Of a DNA stretch of 64,000 nucleotides, positions 20,406-29,374 are shown one piece after another. Numbering within the stretch: the stretch's first letter is position 1; every line of letters starts with the position of its first letter. The notes under the pieces were generated by a model. That model searched no databases and was not told the DNA's origin. It worked only from the letters and a program-made list of their open reading frames with translations. The stretch is from contig NZ_BANF01000039.1 in assembly GCF_000964425.1 (NCBI RefSeq), positions 45,878 to 109,877 on the forward strand, read 5' to 3'. The stretch comes from Komagataeibacter intermedius TF2. Lineage in GTDB: Bacteria > Pseudomonadota > Alphaproteobacteria > Acetobacterales > Acetobacteraceae. The translations under genes were made by a program, and so were the position numbers.

Positions 20406-21734
20406 TCAATGGGACGACGCGACTGGGGGGGCGGGCAGGGTCTTGCGAACCTCGGCCGCCTTCTTCTCCAGATCGGTCCACGGTGGCAGGGTCGTGCGGG
20501 TCGCGCGCAGGTAAGCTGCCAGGCGGGCCAGATCCGCATCCGAGAAGGAATGGTAGAAACTGGGCATGGAAACGGTGGAAATGCCTTCTGTCGTCCCGAT
20601 CCCGCGCAGGATGACCTGGAACAGGTTGGTCGGCTCATCCAGCCACAGCGCATTGTTCAGCGCCAGGTCGGGGCGGCCTTCAACCGGCTGCGGGCCGGCA
20701 TTGGCGTGGCATGCGGCGCAGGCGCCGGCATACAGCTTCGCATTCGGGTTCACCTGCGGCCCGACCAGATCCTTCATGGACGCCTGCATGGCCCATGCGA
20801 TGGCCTTGGGGTCCTGGCTTACGCGGGTGGAGGCATGGTCGATGTCAGCCAGATAATGTGCGATGGCATGCACATCGGATTCCGGCATTTCGCTCAGGCC
20901 ACCGTGGACCACGGGCGACATGGGGCCGGCAGCACTGCCATGCAGCGGGGCGGAGCCAAAGCGCAGGTATTTGAAATACTCGTCCTCGGTCCAGACGACC
21001 GGGGTGGGGTTGTGTTCGTTAAGCGGCGGCGCAATCCAGTTGTCCACCGGGGCGCCATCGTACGGCGCGCTGGCCTTTTCCGCCCCCATGAGGTTACGCG
21101 GGGTGTGGCAGGCGGAACAGTGGCTCAGGCCTTCGGCCAGATAGGCGCCACGGTTCCATTCGGCATCATGCGACGGATCGTTCTTCAGCGGCCCTTCGTG
21201 CAGGAACAGAAGCTTCCAGCCCGCCTGTTCCAGACGGATGTTGAAGGGGAAGCCCACCGTGTTGTCACGCTTGACCGAGTGCACAGGTTCCCGCGTCATG
21301 AGGAAGGCATAGACATCATCGATGTCCTGATCCGTCATGTGCGTGAAGTGGTCAAACGGGAAGGCCGGGAAAAGCTGCGTGCCGTCACGCGAAATGCCCT
21401 TGCGCATGGCGCGCCTGAAGGCGGCTTCCGACCAGTGGCCGATACCCGTTTCGGGGTCCGGCGTGATGTTGGAGGAGAAGATGGCGCCAAAGGGCGTGTC
21501 CATCTTGTAATCGCCCGCCAGCTCGACACCGCGCTTGCCATCCGTGCGGGTGTGGCATTCGGCGCAGTAGCCGCCAGCGGCCAGCACGCGCCCGCGCTCG
21601 ATCTGCGCTGCGGAGAAAGAGGAAGGAGGAGGCGGAGCAACCGGCGCAATGGCCGGATACCACGCATAGGCAAGGAACCCGACGCCGCCGGCGACACCGA
21701 TTCCCACAATCGCTGCTGCAATACGTTTAATCAC
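20406..21734 (-). CDS. Membrane aldehyde dehydrogenase, three-heme cytochrome c subunit
   Basis: A 442-aa cytochrome that takes electrons from the iron-sulfur subunit to ubiquinone. An N-terminal uncleaved signal anchor (about residues 5-26, AAAIVGIGVAGGVGFLAYAW) precedes three CxxCH heme sites: C57-H61 (CAECH), C206-H210 (CSACH) and C339-H343 (CAACH). Candidate distal Met ligands occur in each domain. This layout matches cytochrome subunits of acetic-acid-bacterial alcohol and aldehyde dehydrogenases. It is the first gene of the operon, 21 bp ahead of the [2Fe-2S] subunit. Confidence 0.94.
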   Translation of the reverse strand: MIKRIAAAIVGIGVAGGVGFLAYAWYPAIAPVAPPPPSSFSAAQIERGRVLAAGGYCAECHTRTDGKRGVELAGDYKMDTPFGAIFSSNITPDPETGIGHWSEAAFRRAMRKGISRDGTQLFPAFPFDHFTHMTDQDIDDVYAFLMTREPVHSVKRDNTVGFPFNIRLEQAGWKLLFLHEGPLKNDPSHDAEWNRGAYLAEGLSHCSACHTPRNLMGAEKASAPYDGAPVDNWIAPPLNEHNPTPVVWTEDEYFKYLRFGSAPLHGSAAGPMSPVVHGGLSEMPESDVHAIAHYLADIDHASTRVSQDPKAIAWAMQASMKDLVGPQVNPNAKLYAGACAACHANAGPQPVEGRPDLALNNALWLDEPTNLFQVILRGIGTTEGISTVSMPSFYHSFSDADLARLAAYLRATRTTLPPWTDLEKKAAEVRKTLPAPPVASSH

Positions 21735-22037
21735 GATGTTCTCGCGGTTGTGAAAGTCATCATATCACCCCGTATCATCCGCCCGGTTCCAGTGCCGATA
21801 TGGCGCGAAACACACGAAACAGCGCATCGTTGCGCCATTCAGAAGGCACCGGAACTGCCGGATGTGCGGGAACATCGGCGCCACGGCGGAAACTTTTGTA
21901 TTACCGTTTCCTAATCAAGCCGTTTGGGGGCGCGTAAGATCAAAGCTGTAATAAGACTTATTTGTTTATGATATGAATATAGCAGAACCACCGCAAACCC
22001 TTGAATAAATGGGTCTGCAGTGTCCTGTAACAGCAAT

Positions 22038-22061
22038 ATCTATATACAGATGAATATAGAT
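22038..22061. repeat. Inverted repeat ATCTATAT-N8-ATATAGAT
   Basis: Two perfect 8-bp arms separated by 8 bp in the AT-rich zone upstream of the aldehyde dehydrogenase operon. The 16-bp centre-to-centre spacing would suit a dimeric regulator, but no known consensus is recognised. Confidence 0.4.
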
Positions 22062-22076
22062 AGGACCGGTCATGTC

Positions 22077-22109
22077 AAGCCGGGAAAGGAAAAAATCCTT
22101 CCCCGGCTT
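22077..22109. terminator. 14-bp hairpin after gcd, one mismatch, no T-run
   Basis: AAGCCGGG-A-AAGGA pairs with TCCTT-C-CCCGGCTT around a loop of five A (T in the minus-strand transcript). It begins 8 bases after the gcd stop. There is no T-tract after it in the minus direction, so termination strength is uncertain. Confidence 0.55.
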
Positions 22110-22116
22110 CCAATGC

Positions 22117-24504
22117 TCAGTTCTGGTCCGGCAGGCTGTAGGCGACGATGTAGTCACCCAGCTTCGTGCCGAACGACCCGTGGCCGCCATCCGCGGTCAC
22201 GATGTACTGCTTGCCATCCACCGCATAGGTCATGGGGGTGGACTGGCCACCGGCGGGCAGGCGGTCCTGCCACAGGACGCGGCCATTGGTGACGTCATAC
22301 GCGCGGATGTAATAATCCAGCGTCGAGGTCAGGAAAGCCACGCCGCCCGCCGTGGTCAGCGGGCCGCCCAGGCTGGGCACGCCCATCTTGATCGGTAGCG
22401 GCAGCGGCGCGCTGTCACGGATCGTGCCGTTGCGGTGCTTCCACACGATCTTGTTGGTGCGCAGGTCAATGCCGGACATGTAGCCCCAGGCCGGCTGCTT
22501 GCATGGCAGGCCCAGCGGCGACAGGAACGGATGCAGGTCTACGCCATACGGCACGCCGAACTGCGGCTGCACGCCACTTTCACTGCCCGAGGGCAGGGAC
22601 CGGTCAGGCGTTGCCGGGTTGTTCGGGCCACGCGGGATCAGCCTGGACACGAACGGGATGGCGATGGGATTGGCGATCGCAATCTGCCGCACGGGATCAA
22701 CCGCAAGACCACCCCATTCAAACATGCCAAGGTTACCCGGGAACACCAGCGTGCCCTGCAGCGAAGGCGGCGTGAACGTGCCTTCGTAACGCAAGCGGTG
22801 GAACATGATCCGGCAGATCAGCTGGTCATACATCGTCCCGCCCCACATATCGGCATCCGTCAGCAGCTTGCTGGGACGGAATGTCAGCTGGGAGAAGGGC
22901 TGCGTGGGCGACAGGTGATCACCGGGGGCAGCCCCCTGCGGCACGGGGCGCTCGGGCGCGGGGACGACCAGGTGGCCATTGCGACGGTCCAGCACGAAGA
23001 TGTTGCCGGTCTTGGCCGGGGCATACAGCGTGGGAATGACCTCGCCCTGTTCGTTGCGGATATCGACCAGGCTGGGCTGGGCCGGAATGTCCATGTCCCA
23101 CAGGTCATGGTGAACGGTCTGGTAGCTCCATACCAGCTTGCCGGTGGAAGCGTTCAGCGCCACGATCGAGCTGGCATAGCGTTCGGCATCCGCGCCACGG
23201 TTGCCACCCCAGATATCGGGCGTCTGCACGCCCATCGGGATGTAGATCAGGTCCAGATTGGCGTCATAGGACGACGTGATCCACGAATTGGGGGAGTTGG
23301 GCACGAAGGTGTGGTGTTCGGACGGCATTTCGTTCGGATCGGGATTGCCGGGATCGAACGCCCATTTCAGCGCGCCGGTATGCACGTCGAAGCCGCGCGT
23401 CACGCCGGAAGGTTCATGCGTGGAATAGTTGTCGGTCACGGCGCCGGACACGATCACGGTGGTGTCGGTCACGACCGGGGGAGACGTGGGTTCGTAAAAG
23501 CCCAGCGTCTTGACGGGCATGCCGTCCTGCAGGTTCACCACGCCATTATTGCCGAACGATGCGCAACGGGCGCCGGTTTCGGCATCCAGCGCGAACAGCT
23601 GTCCGTCGTTGGTGGGCAGGAAAATGCGGCGCGCGCATTCCACCGGCGCGGTCGCGCCATCCGCAGCCTGCGTGTCGGCTTTGTCCTCATGATAGGACAC
23701 ACCACGGCAGGTCAGATGCTGGAACGTGGGGTTGTAGGACAGCTTCGGATCGAACTTCCACCGCTGCCTGCCCGTTTTCGCATCCAGGGCGAACAGGATC
23801 TGGTGGGGGGTACACAGGTAAAGCGTATCACGGATCTTGATGGGAGTGACCTCATCGGTGATCTCACCGGGGTCATTGGGGCCACGTAGGTCGCCGGTGC
23901 GGAACGTCCACGCCACCTTCAGCCTGCTGACGTTGTCCGCATTGATCTGCCGGAGCGGGGAGAAACGGTCCCCGAACTGCGTGCGGCCATATGCCTGCCA
24001 GTCGCCATCGGGCATCTGGTGGGCATCACCGGGTTCGGGGGCGTCACTGGCCACCGGGGGCAGGTTGCCCGCAATATCCTGCGGATCGCCGGTCAGGGCG
24101 ATGCCCACCACGACGACAGCCGCGACAATCGCGCCCACCAGCGGCACGCGCGCAGCCATACCCGCAGGCTGAAGGTGCCGCGTCACCCACGGCAGGGCCA
24201 GCACGATACCGATGGGTACAAGGATATCCCCACGCGGCGCGAGGGCCCAGAAGTCAAACCCGGCTTCGTTAACGGCCCATGCCATCGTGCCAAGCAGCAG
24301 CACCGCATAGACCGTCAGTGCGGATGCCTGCCGCCGGAACAGCAGGAATGCCGTCACCAGCAGCAGGATACCCGCGACAACGTAGTAAAATGAACCTCCG
24401 ATAAGGCACAGCCACAAGCCGCCGCCCAGCAGGTACAGACCTGTCAGCGCGCAGACGGCTATGGCAGCCACCAGGAGGGGAGCCGAGCGTATAAGGCTAT
24501 TCAT
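22117..24504 (-). CDS. gcd: Membrane-bound PQQ glucose dehydrogenase
   Basis: A 795-aa quinoprotein that oxidises D-glucose to gluconolactone in the periplasm and reduces ubiquinone. Residues 1 to about 140 hold five membrane segments (for example LLVAAIAVCALTGLYLLGGGLWLCLI and ILVPIGIVLALPWV). The rest is an eight-bladed PQQ propeller: DGDWQAYGRTQFGDRFSPL, TWAFRTGD-like VAWTFRTGDL, DVHTGALKWAFDPGNPD, and C-terminal DYYIRAYDVTNGRVLWQDRLPAGGQSTPMTY. The length matches bacterial Gcd (about 796 aa). It is a single gene, separate from the aldehyde dehydrogenase operon ahead of it. Confidence 0.96.
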   Translation of the reverse strand: MNSLIRSAPLLVAAIAVCALTGLYLLGGGLWLCLIGGSFYYVVAGILLLVTAFLLFRRQASALTVYAVLLLGTMAWAVNEAGFDFWALAPRGDILVPIGIVLALPWVTRHLQPAGMAARVPLVGAIVAAVVVVGIALTGDPQDIAGNLPPVASDAPEPGDAHQMPDGDWQAYGRTQFGDRFSPLRQINADNVSRLKVAWTFRTGDLRGPNDPGEITDEVTPIKIRDTLYLCTPHQILFALDAKTGRQRWKFDPKLSYNPTFQHLTCRGVSYHEDKADTQAADGATAPVECARRIFLPTNDGQLFALDAETGARCASFGNNGVVNLQDGMPVKTLGFYEPTSPPVVTDTTVIVSGAVTDNYSTHEPSGVTRGFDVHTGALKWAFDPGNPDPNEMPSEHHTFVPNSPNSWITSSYDANLDLIYIPMGVQTPDIWGGNRGADAERYASSIVALNASTGKLVWSYQTVHHDLWDMDIPAQPSLVDIRNEQGEVIPTLYAPAKTGNIFVLDRRNGHLVVPAPERPVPQGAAPGDHLSPTQPFSQLTFRPSKLLTDADMWGGTMYDQLICRIMFHRLRYEGTFTPPSLQGTLVFPGNLGMFEWGGLAVDPVRQIAIANPIAIPFVSRLIPRGPNNPATPDRSLPSGSESGVQPQFGVPYGVDLHPFLSPLGLPCKQPAWGYMSGIDLRTNKIVWKHRNGTIRDSAPLPLPIKMGVPSLGGPLTTAGGVAFLTSTLDYYIRAYDVTNGRVLWQDRLPAGGQSTPMTYAVDGKQYIVTADGGHGSFGTKLGDYIVAYSLPDQN

Positions 24505-24616
24505 AAGTTTTCCTGATTACCGTGATACAGTCCGAACATTCTCCCATGAGAAAACGGAGGACTTACCGCCGGGTCAAGCCTAACTTGATGAATAAATCGT
24601 GTGTCTAAACATTTCA

Positions 24617-24633
24617 GGGGGCATGAAGGCCCC
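24617..24633. terminator. Short hairpin after the polyol dehydrogenase gene
   Basis: GGGGC pairs with GCCCC around a 6-nt loop, about ten bases past the minus-strand stop. The stem is short and no T-run follows; a weak candidate. Confidence 0.25.
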
Positions 24634-24642
24634 TTGGAACGT

Positions 24643-26124
24643 CTATTTCCCGCCAGATATAACCGTTGCGAGCGTCGCCCGCGTGCCGCTGGCGCGGATG
24701 GACTGGCGCAGGGCAAGGTAGGTCTGGACGAATCCGGGATTCTCCGCCAGTTCCCACCCGGCAAAGGCACTCATGTCCAGCGCGTCCTCCAGATGGGACG
24801 AGGCCGCCTTCACCCGGTCATCATCGGTCAGGTGCGGCTCGACAATGTCGTAGGGCTGCCCCTTGTCATCATGCCCGCGCAGGTATTCGGCATAACAGGC
24901 CACGACAAAGGCGATGCGCGCCACGGGGCGCTTATGCGCGATCACGCCCATGGCCGTGCTCTTGATGAACATGGGCAGCTTGGACGTACTGTCGGATGCA
25001 ATGCGCAGGAGCTGGTCGCTGATCGCCCGGTTGCGGAAGCGGTGCAGCAGGCGCCTGCCATATTCGGTCAGCGCCATACCCGGCGGGGCATGCAGCAGCG
25101 GCTCGGCGTCAAAGGCGAGATACTGCTCGACCAGCGTGACCTCGTTCAGGTCTTCCATGATCTCACTGACCACCCGATAGCCCGACAGCACGCCGGACAG
25201 GCCCAGCAGCGAATGGGAGGCATTGAGCATGTGCAGCTTCACCTCCTCATACGGCTGGACATTATCGGTGAACTGCACGCCCACGGCGTCGAGTTCGGGA
25301 CGGCCGGCGCAGAAATTGTCCTCAACCACCCACTGGATGAAATCCTCGCAGAAGACGGGAATACGGTCATCCAGCCCGCTTTCCGCATCCAGGCGGCGGA
25401 CATCATCGGGGTGGACGGCCGGGGTGATGCGATCGACCATGGTGCAGGGGAAGGTGACGTTTTCCTCCATCCACTGCGCAAGGCCCGCATCGCGCGCGCG
25501 CGCCCAGCCAAGAAAGGCCGTCCGGGCGACATGGCCGTTCTGGGGCAGGTTGTCACACGACAGGATGGTGAAGGGGCCGGCACCGCTTTCACGCCGCCTG
25601 CGCAGCGCCTCGGTCAGCAGGCCGAACACGGTATGCGGCACCTCGCGCTTCAGGTCCTCGGCAATCACGGGATGATCGACGGGGAAAACACCGTTTTCAT
25701 CCACATAATACCCGCCTTCGGTCACGGTCATGCTGACAATGCGGATCGCGGGATCAGCCAGGCGCGCAATGGTGGCCGCACGGTCGGCGGGGGCATACAT
25801 ATATTCCGTGATGGACCCGATCACACGCACCACGTTGGGCAGGTCGGGGGCGCATTCGGTCAGGGAATACAGGCAGTCCTGCGCTTCCATGTCCTTTGCC
25901 TTCCCGGCCTCATGGGGGTTTTCCATCAACCCGATGCCCAGCAGGCCCCAGCCGGCCTGACCGGGGCGGGCCAGCACGCGATCCATGTAAACCGCCTGAT
26001 GGGCGCGATGGAAATTACCCACGCTGATATGCGCAATGCCGGGCGTGACCTTGCTACGGTCATAGGCAGGCACCACGATATTGGCCGGCAGGTGGGGCAG
26101 GGACGTATTGTTGAGTACGGTCAT
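24643..26124 (-). CDS. Long-chain polyol dehydrogenase, mannitol 2-dehydrogenase type
   Basis: A 493-aa NAD-dependent enzyme of the polyol-specific long-chain dehydrogenase family, the same length as mannitol 2-dehydrogenase. The nucleotide-binding segment is HISVGNFHRAHQAVYMDR. The catalytic Lys-x4-Asn-x2-His is intact in VKLHMLNASHSLLG, and DRITPAVHPDD is conserved. Mannitol/fructose is the most likely pair; fructuronate or arabinitol cannot be excluded. I chose the ATG at 26124 (MTVLNNTSLPHLP); the frame extends 19 codons upstream without similarity. It is cytoplasmic, unlike the neighbouring membrane dehydrogenases, and may use fructose as an electron sink. Confidence 0.9.
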   Translation of the reverse strand: MTVLNNTSLPHLPANIVVPAYDRSKVTPGIAHISVGNFHRAHQAVYMDRVLARPGQAGWGLLGIGLMENPHEAGKAKDMEAQDCLYSLTECAPDLPNVVRVIGSITEYMYAPADRAATIARLADPAIRIVSMTVTEGGYYVDENGVFPVDHPVIAEDLKREVPHTVFGLLTEALRRRRESGAGPFTILSCDNLPQNGHVARTAFLGWARARDAGLAQWMEENVTFPCTMVDRITPAVHPDDVRRLDAESGLDDRIPVFCEDFIQWVVEDNFCAGRPELDAVGVQFTDNVQPYEEVKLHMLNASHSLLGLSGVLSGYRVVSEIMEDLNEVTLVEQYLAFDAEPLLHAPPGMALTEYGRRLLHRFRNRAISDQLLRIASDSTSKLPMFIKSTAMGVIAHKRPVARIAFVVACYAEYLRGHDDKGQPYDIVEPHLTDDDRVKAASSHLEDALDMSAFAGWELAENPGFVQTYLALRQSIRASGTRATLATVISGGK

Positions 26125-26385
26125 GAACCATTTTCCACGGGAAAGTATCCACGACGCGTAATCAGAAATGCCAGCGCACACAACCCGTCAATGCAGCGTA
26201 TCTGTGGCCGGCCATGATCAGGGCAGGGGCCATGCCCGCACGATTTACCACCGATATTGCCGGTCATGCTGTTTTCTAATGGGTAAAACTGCCCTATTAA
26301 GCCTTCCTGCCGTTGCATATCCGGTGTTCCGGTTGCAAAAAATGACGGCAGGGGCAGCCCCGGGCGGATCAGTTGTTGGTAATGA

Positions 26386-27486
26386 ATGCGTATCCTCTAT
26401 CTTATTAACAGCCTGAATGGCGGCGGCGCCGAACGACCACTGCCTGCTGTGATCGGGATGATGCGCGCCTGCGGGCATGAGATCCGCGTCGTGGCACTGG
26501 CGCGCAAGGCAGGGAACGCCATTGCCTGGCTGGAAGCAGCCGGGATCGATTACCATATCGTCAATGACCGTGATCCCGACCGGTTCGCATCCCTGCCTGA
26601 GGTGCTGGGTTATGTCCGCGCCAACCGGCCCGACCTGTTATGGACATCGCTGACGCGCGCGACCCTGTTCGGCCAGATCATCGGCAGGCTGCTGCGCATT
26701 CCCGTCGTCAGCTGGCAGCACAGCGCGTTCCTCAAGCCCGCCAACCGCTTCCTGCTGCGACGGTCGCGTTACATGAGCGCGTTCTGGGTGGCCGATTCCG
26801 AATACGTGGCGCGTACCACCCGTACCCAGCTTGGCCTGCCACCGGAGCGGATCTGCACCTGGCCGCTGTTCATGGCCAGCGCCAGCGTCCCGGCCGCCAC
26901 GCCATGGAACGGGCAGCCGGGGGCGACCTTCCATGTCGGGTCGCTGGGCAGGCTGGAACCCGAAAAGAACATGCAGCTGCTTATACAGGCCATGGGCATC
27001 ATCCGCGCCACGCGGCCCGATGCGCGCATCCACCTGTCGCTGTGTGGGTGCGGGTCGCAGATGGTGGCCCTGCAGGCGCTGGCGGCCCGGATGGCCCCGG
27101 ACGCCATAAGCTTCGAGGGGTTCCAGCCGGACCCTCTGGAATTCTGTCGCGGGCTGCACGTGTATGTCCAGCCATCCCATTTCGAGGGGCTGTGCATTGC
27201 CGTGCATGAAGCCATGCAGGCGGGACTGCCGGTCATTGCAACACCGGTCGGCGCCATTCCCGATATCATCCGCGACGGGCAGAACGGGTTCCTGCTGCCT
27301 GCATCGACACCGGAAGCGCTCGCGGCACAGATCCTGCACCTTCATGCGCGTCCCGGCCTGTGCGCACGGATCGGCCACGCGGCCCGCAGCGATATCCTGC
27401 AACGCTACGGCACGGATACGGTCCATGCCATGGCCCATGCCGTCATCCGACGCGCGGAATCGCTGGTGCAGGCCCGGCAGGGCTGA
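26386..27486 (+). CDS. Glycosyltransferase family 4 protein
   Basis: A 366-aa GT-B fold enzyme. The N-terminal acceptor domain begins RILYLINSLNGGGAERPL, the usual glycine-rich loop. The C-terminal donor domain has FHVGSLGRLEPEKN, the EX7E-like SHFEGLCIAVHEAMQAGLPVIAT and NGFLLPASTPEALAAQIL. Such enzymes transfer sugars from nucleotide donors to polysaccharide or lipid acceptors at the inner membrane face. The target is unknown because it stands alone: divergent from the polyol dehydrogenase and followed by dnaB after 56 bases. Confidence 0.88.
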   Translation: MRILYLINSLNGGGAERPLPAVIGMMRACGHEIRVVALARKAGNAIAWLEAAGIDYHIVNDRDPDRFASLPEVLGYVRANRPDLLWTSLTRATLFGQIIGRLLRIPVVSWQHSAFLKPANRFLLRRSRYMSAFWVADSEYVARTTRTQLGLPPERICTWPLFMASASVPAATPWNGQPGATFHVGSLGRLEPEKNMQLLIQAMGIIRATRPDARIHLSLCGCGSQMVALQALAARMAPDAISFEGFQPDPLEFCRGLHVYVQPSHFEGLCIAVHEAMQAGLPVIATPVGAIPDIIRDGQNGFLLPASTPEALAAQILHLHARPGLCARIGHAARSDILQRYGTDTVHAMAHAVIRRAESLVQARQG

Positions 27487-27542
27487 CGTCCCGGCCATCA
27501 TGCCCCTTCCTGTCACGCGGGGTGATCAGGTAAGATGGGGAT

Positions 27543-29060
27543 GTGAATACGATCCAGAATCCCCCCTCCGCAGAGTCCGGGCAAAAGGACTCACTTCTTG
27601 GCGTCTCGCAGCGCCTGCCACCCGCCAACCTGCAGGCGGAACAGGCGCTGCTGGGCGCGTTGCTGACCAATAACCGCGCCTATGACCGCGTATCCGACTT
27701 CCTGACCGGCGCGCATTTCGCCGATGAGGTCAATGGCCGCATCTATGATGCCATTTCCCGCCGTATCGAAGGCGGGCAACTGGCCGATCCGGTCACGCTG
27801 CGGGCCGAATTCGAAAATACCGGCGTGCTGGATTCCGTAGGCGGCACGGCGTACCTGGCCAGACTGCTGACATCCATGGTCGGCATCATCAACGCGGCCG
27901 ACTACGGGCGCGTGATCCATGATGCGTGGATACGCCGCCAGCTGATCGACATCGGTCAGGACGTGGTCAACAACGCCTTTGGCGCGCGACCCGACCTTGA
28001 TGGCCCCAACCAGATTGCCGCCAGCGAGGAAGCCCTGTTCAAGCTGGCGACGGAAAAGGGGCAGGACGGCGGGTTCCAGTCCTTTGACCGCGCGCTGGCC
28101 GATGCGCTGGAAATTGCGCAGCAGGCCTTCAACCGCAGCGGCGACGTGGTTGGCCTGACCACCGGGCTGCGTGACCTGGACAAGAAAACCGGTGGCCTGC
28201 ACCCGTCTGACCTGCTGATCCTTGCGGGCCGACCGGCCATGGGCAAGACGGCGCTGGCAACCAAGATCGCCTTTTCCGCCGCGCGCGCGATCATGGAGGA
28301 AGCACGCGACGCCCCGGCCGATGCCAAGCCAAAGGGGTCGGTGGCCATCTTCTCGCTTGAAATGTCGTCCGAACAGCTGGCCACCCGTATCCTGTCCGAA
28401 CAGGCCAGCGTATCGGGTGAAAAGATCCGCCGGGGCGATCTGGGGCAGAAGGAATTCGACCGCTTCGTACAGGTCAGCCGCGAACTGGCGCAGCTGCCGT
28501 TGCATATTGACGACACGCCCGCCATTTCGCTGTCGGCCATGCGCACGCGCTGCCGTCGGCTGGCGCGCACCAAGGGGCTGAGCCTGGTAGTGGTCGATTA
28601 CCTGCAGCTCATGCGGCCATCAGTGGGATCCAAGGCGGAAAACCGCGTGCTGGAAATCTCCATGATCACGCAGGGTCTCAAGGCGCTGGCCAAGGAACTG
28701 TCGGTGCCGGTCATAGCCCTGTCGCAGCTGTCGCGTCAGGTGGAGAGCAGGGAAGACAAGCGCCCCATGCTATCGGACCTGCGTGAATCGGGATCGATCG
28801 AGCAGGATGCCGATGCGGTGATGTTCGTCTATCGTGACCAGTACTATCTGCAGCAGCGCCAGCCCAAGGAAACGTCCTATGACTCACAGGACAAGTACCA
28901 GACCGCGATGGAGGAATGGCAGCGCAAGATGGATCTGGCCCACAACCGTGCGGAACTGATCCTGGAAAAGCAGCGTCATGGGCCGACAGGGACGGTGCAT
29001 CTGTTCTTCGAAGGGGAGTTCACGCGCTTTGCCGATCTGGACATGGTGCATGACGCTTAA
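27543..29060 (+). CDS. dnaB: Replicative DNA helicase DnaB
   Basis: A 505-aa hexameric helicase that opens the replication fork. The N-terminal helical domain begins at about residue 25 (LPPANLQAEQALLGALL). The RecA-like domain has Walker A GRPAMGKTAL at about 229-238, Walker B LVVVDYLQLM, and SQLSRQVESREDKRPMLSDLRESGSIEQDAD. It begins with GTG behind a GGGGA ribosome-binding site. A perfect 11-bp inverted repeat lies 12 bases after the stop. Confidence 0.97.
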   Translation: MNTIQNPPSAESGQKDSLLGVSQRLPPANLQAEQALLGALLTNNRAYDRVSDFLTGAHFADEVNGRIYDAISRRIEGGQLADPVTLRAEFENTGVLDSVGGTAYLARLLTSMVGIINAADYGRVIHDAWIRRQLIDIGQDVVNNAFGARPDLDGPNQIAASEEALFKLATEKGQDGGFQSFDRALADALEIAQQAFNRSGDVVGLTTGLRDLDKKTGGLHPSDLLILAGRPAMGKTALATKIAFSAARAIMEEARDAPADAKPKGSVAIFSLEMSSEQLATRILSEQASVSGEKIRRGDLGQKEFDRFVQVSRELAQLPLHIDDTPAISLSAMRTRCRRLARTKGLSLVVVDYLQLMRPSVGSKAENRVLEISMITQGLKALAKELSVPVIALSQLSRQVESREDKRPMLSDLRESGSIEQDADAVMFVYRDQYYLQQRQPKETSYDSQDKYQTAMEEWQRKMDLAHNRAELILEKQRHGPTGTVHLFFEGEFTRFADLDMVHDA

Positions 29061-29374
29061 GGGCTGAGTGTAAGTGACGCACGACATGGGCTGCCGTGCG
29101 TCACTGTGCCATATCCGCCACATGACGCGGAGCCGCATGGCGGAACATCCAGTCCTGTCCGATTGGGACCGTTTCGTGCCGGGAAACTGCACAGGGGTGG
29201 GATGGACAGGATATGGGCACAGGCATGCATGCCCTCCCTTCCGCACATCAAAAAGTTTTATAAGAAATATTATGCCAACAACTAATGAGATCCGGATCAG
29301 CATGCACCGGAATCCGGTCCGGTCCGCCATGTTCCATCATGGCCAAGCCGCCCGCAATCCGGCATCATCATGCC
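29061..29374. other. 314-bp intergenic region between dnaB and comM
   Basis: No gene is visible. A perfect inverted repeat lies at 29073-29105. Bases about 29250-29285 are AT-rich and may hold the comM promoter. The comM frame is open from 29285, but the first 30 codons do not resemble the family. Confidence 0.5.
29073..29105. repeat. Perfect 11-bp inverted repeat after dnaB
   Basis: AGTGACGCACG, an 11-nt spacer, then CGTGCGTCACT. There is no T-run afterwards. It may end the dnaB transcript or bind a protein. Confidence 0.5.

Larger units (their letters stand above)
21735..22116. other. 382-bp intergenic region: aldehyde dehydrogenase promoter side and gcd 3' end
   Basis: No gene is visible. 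The part nearest the cytochrome gene is GC-rich. Bases about 21895-22070 are markedly AT-rich, as expected for the promoter of the aldehyde dehydrogenase operon on the minus strand. A TTGACA (minus strand, 22078-22073) is a possible -35 element but lacks a well-spaced -10. The region also holds an 8-bp inverted repeat (22038-22061) and a hairpin at the gcd end (22077-22109), listed separately. Confidence 0.5.

Noticed and set aside
20139..21914. Open frame of about 591 codons antisense to the [2Fe-2S] and cytochrome subunit genes
   Set aside because: It spans two confidently identified genes and their gap, has shadow-type composition and no domain.
24601..26217. Long open frame (about 538 codons) on the plus strand opposite the polyol dehydrogenase gene
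   Set aside because: Its product is rich in His, Gln, Arg and Gly with no recognisable domain; it mirrors the codon pattern of the real minus-strand gene in GC-rich DNA.
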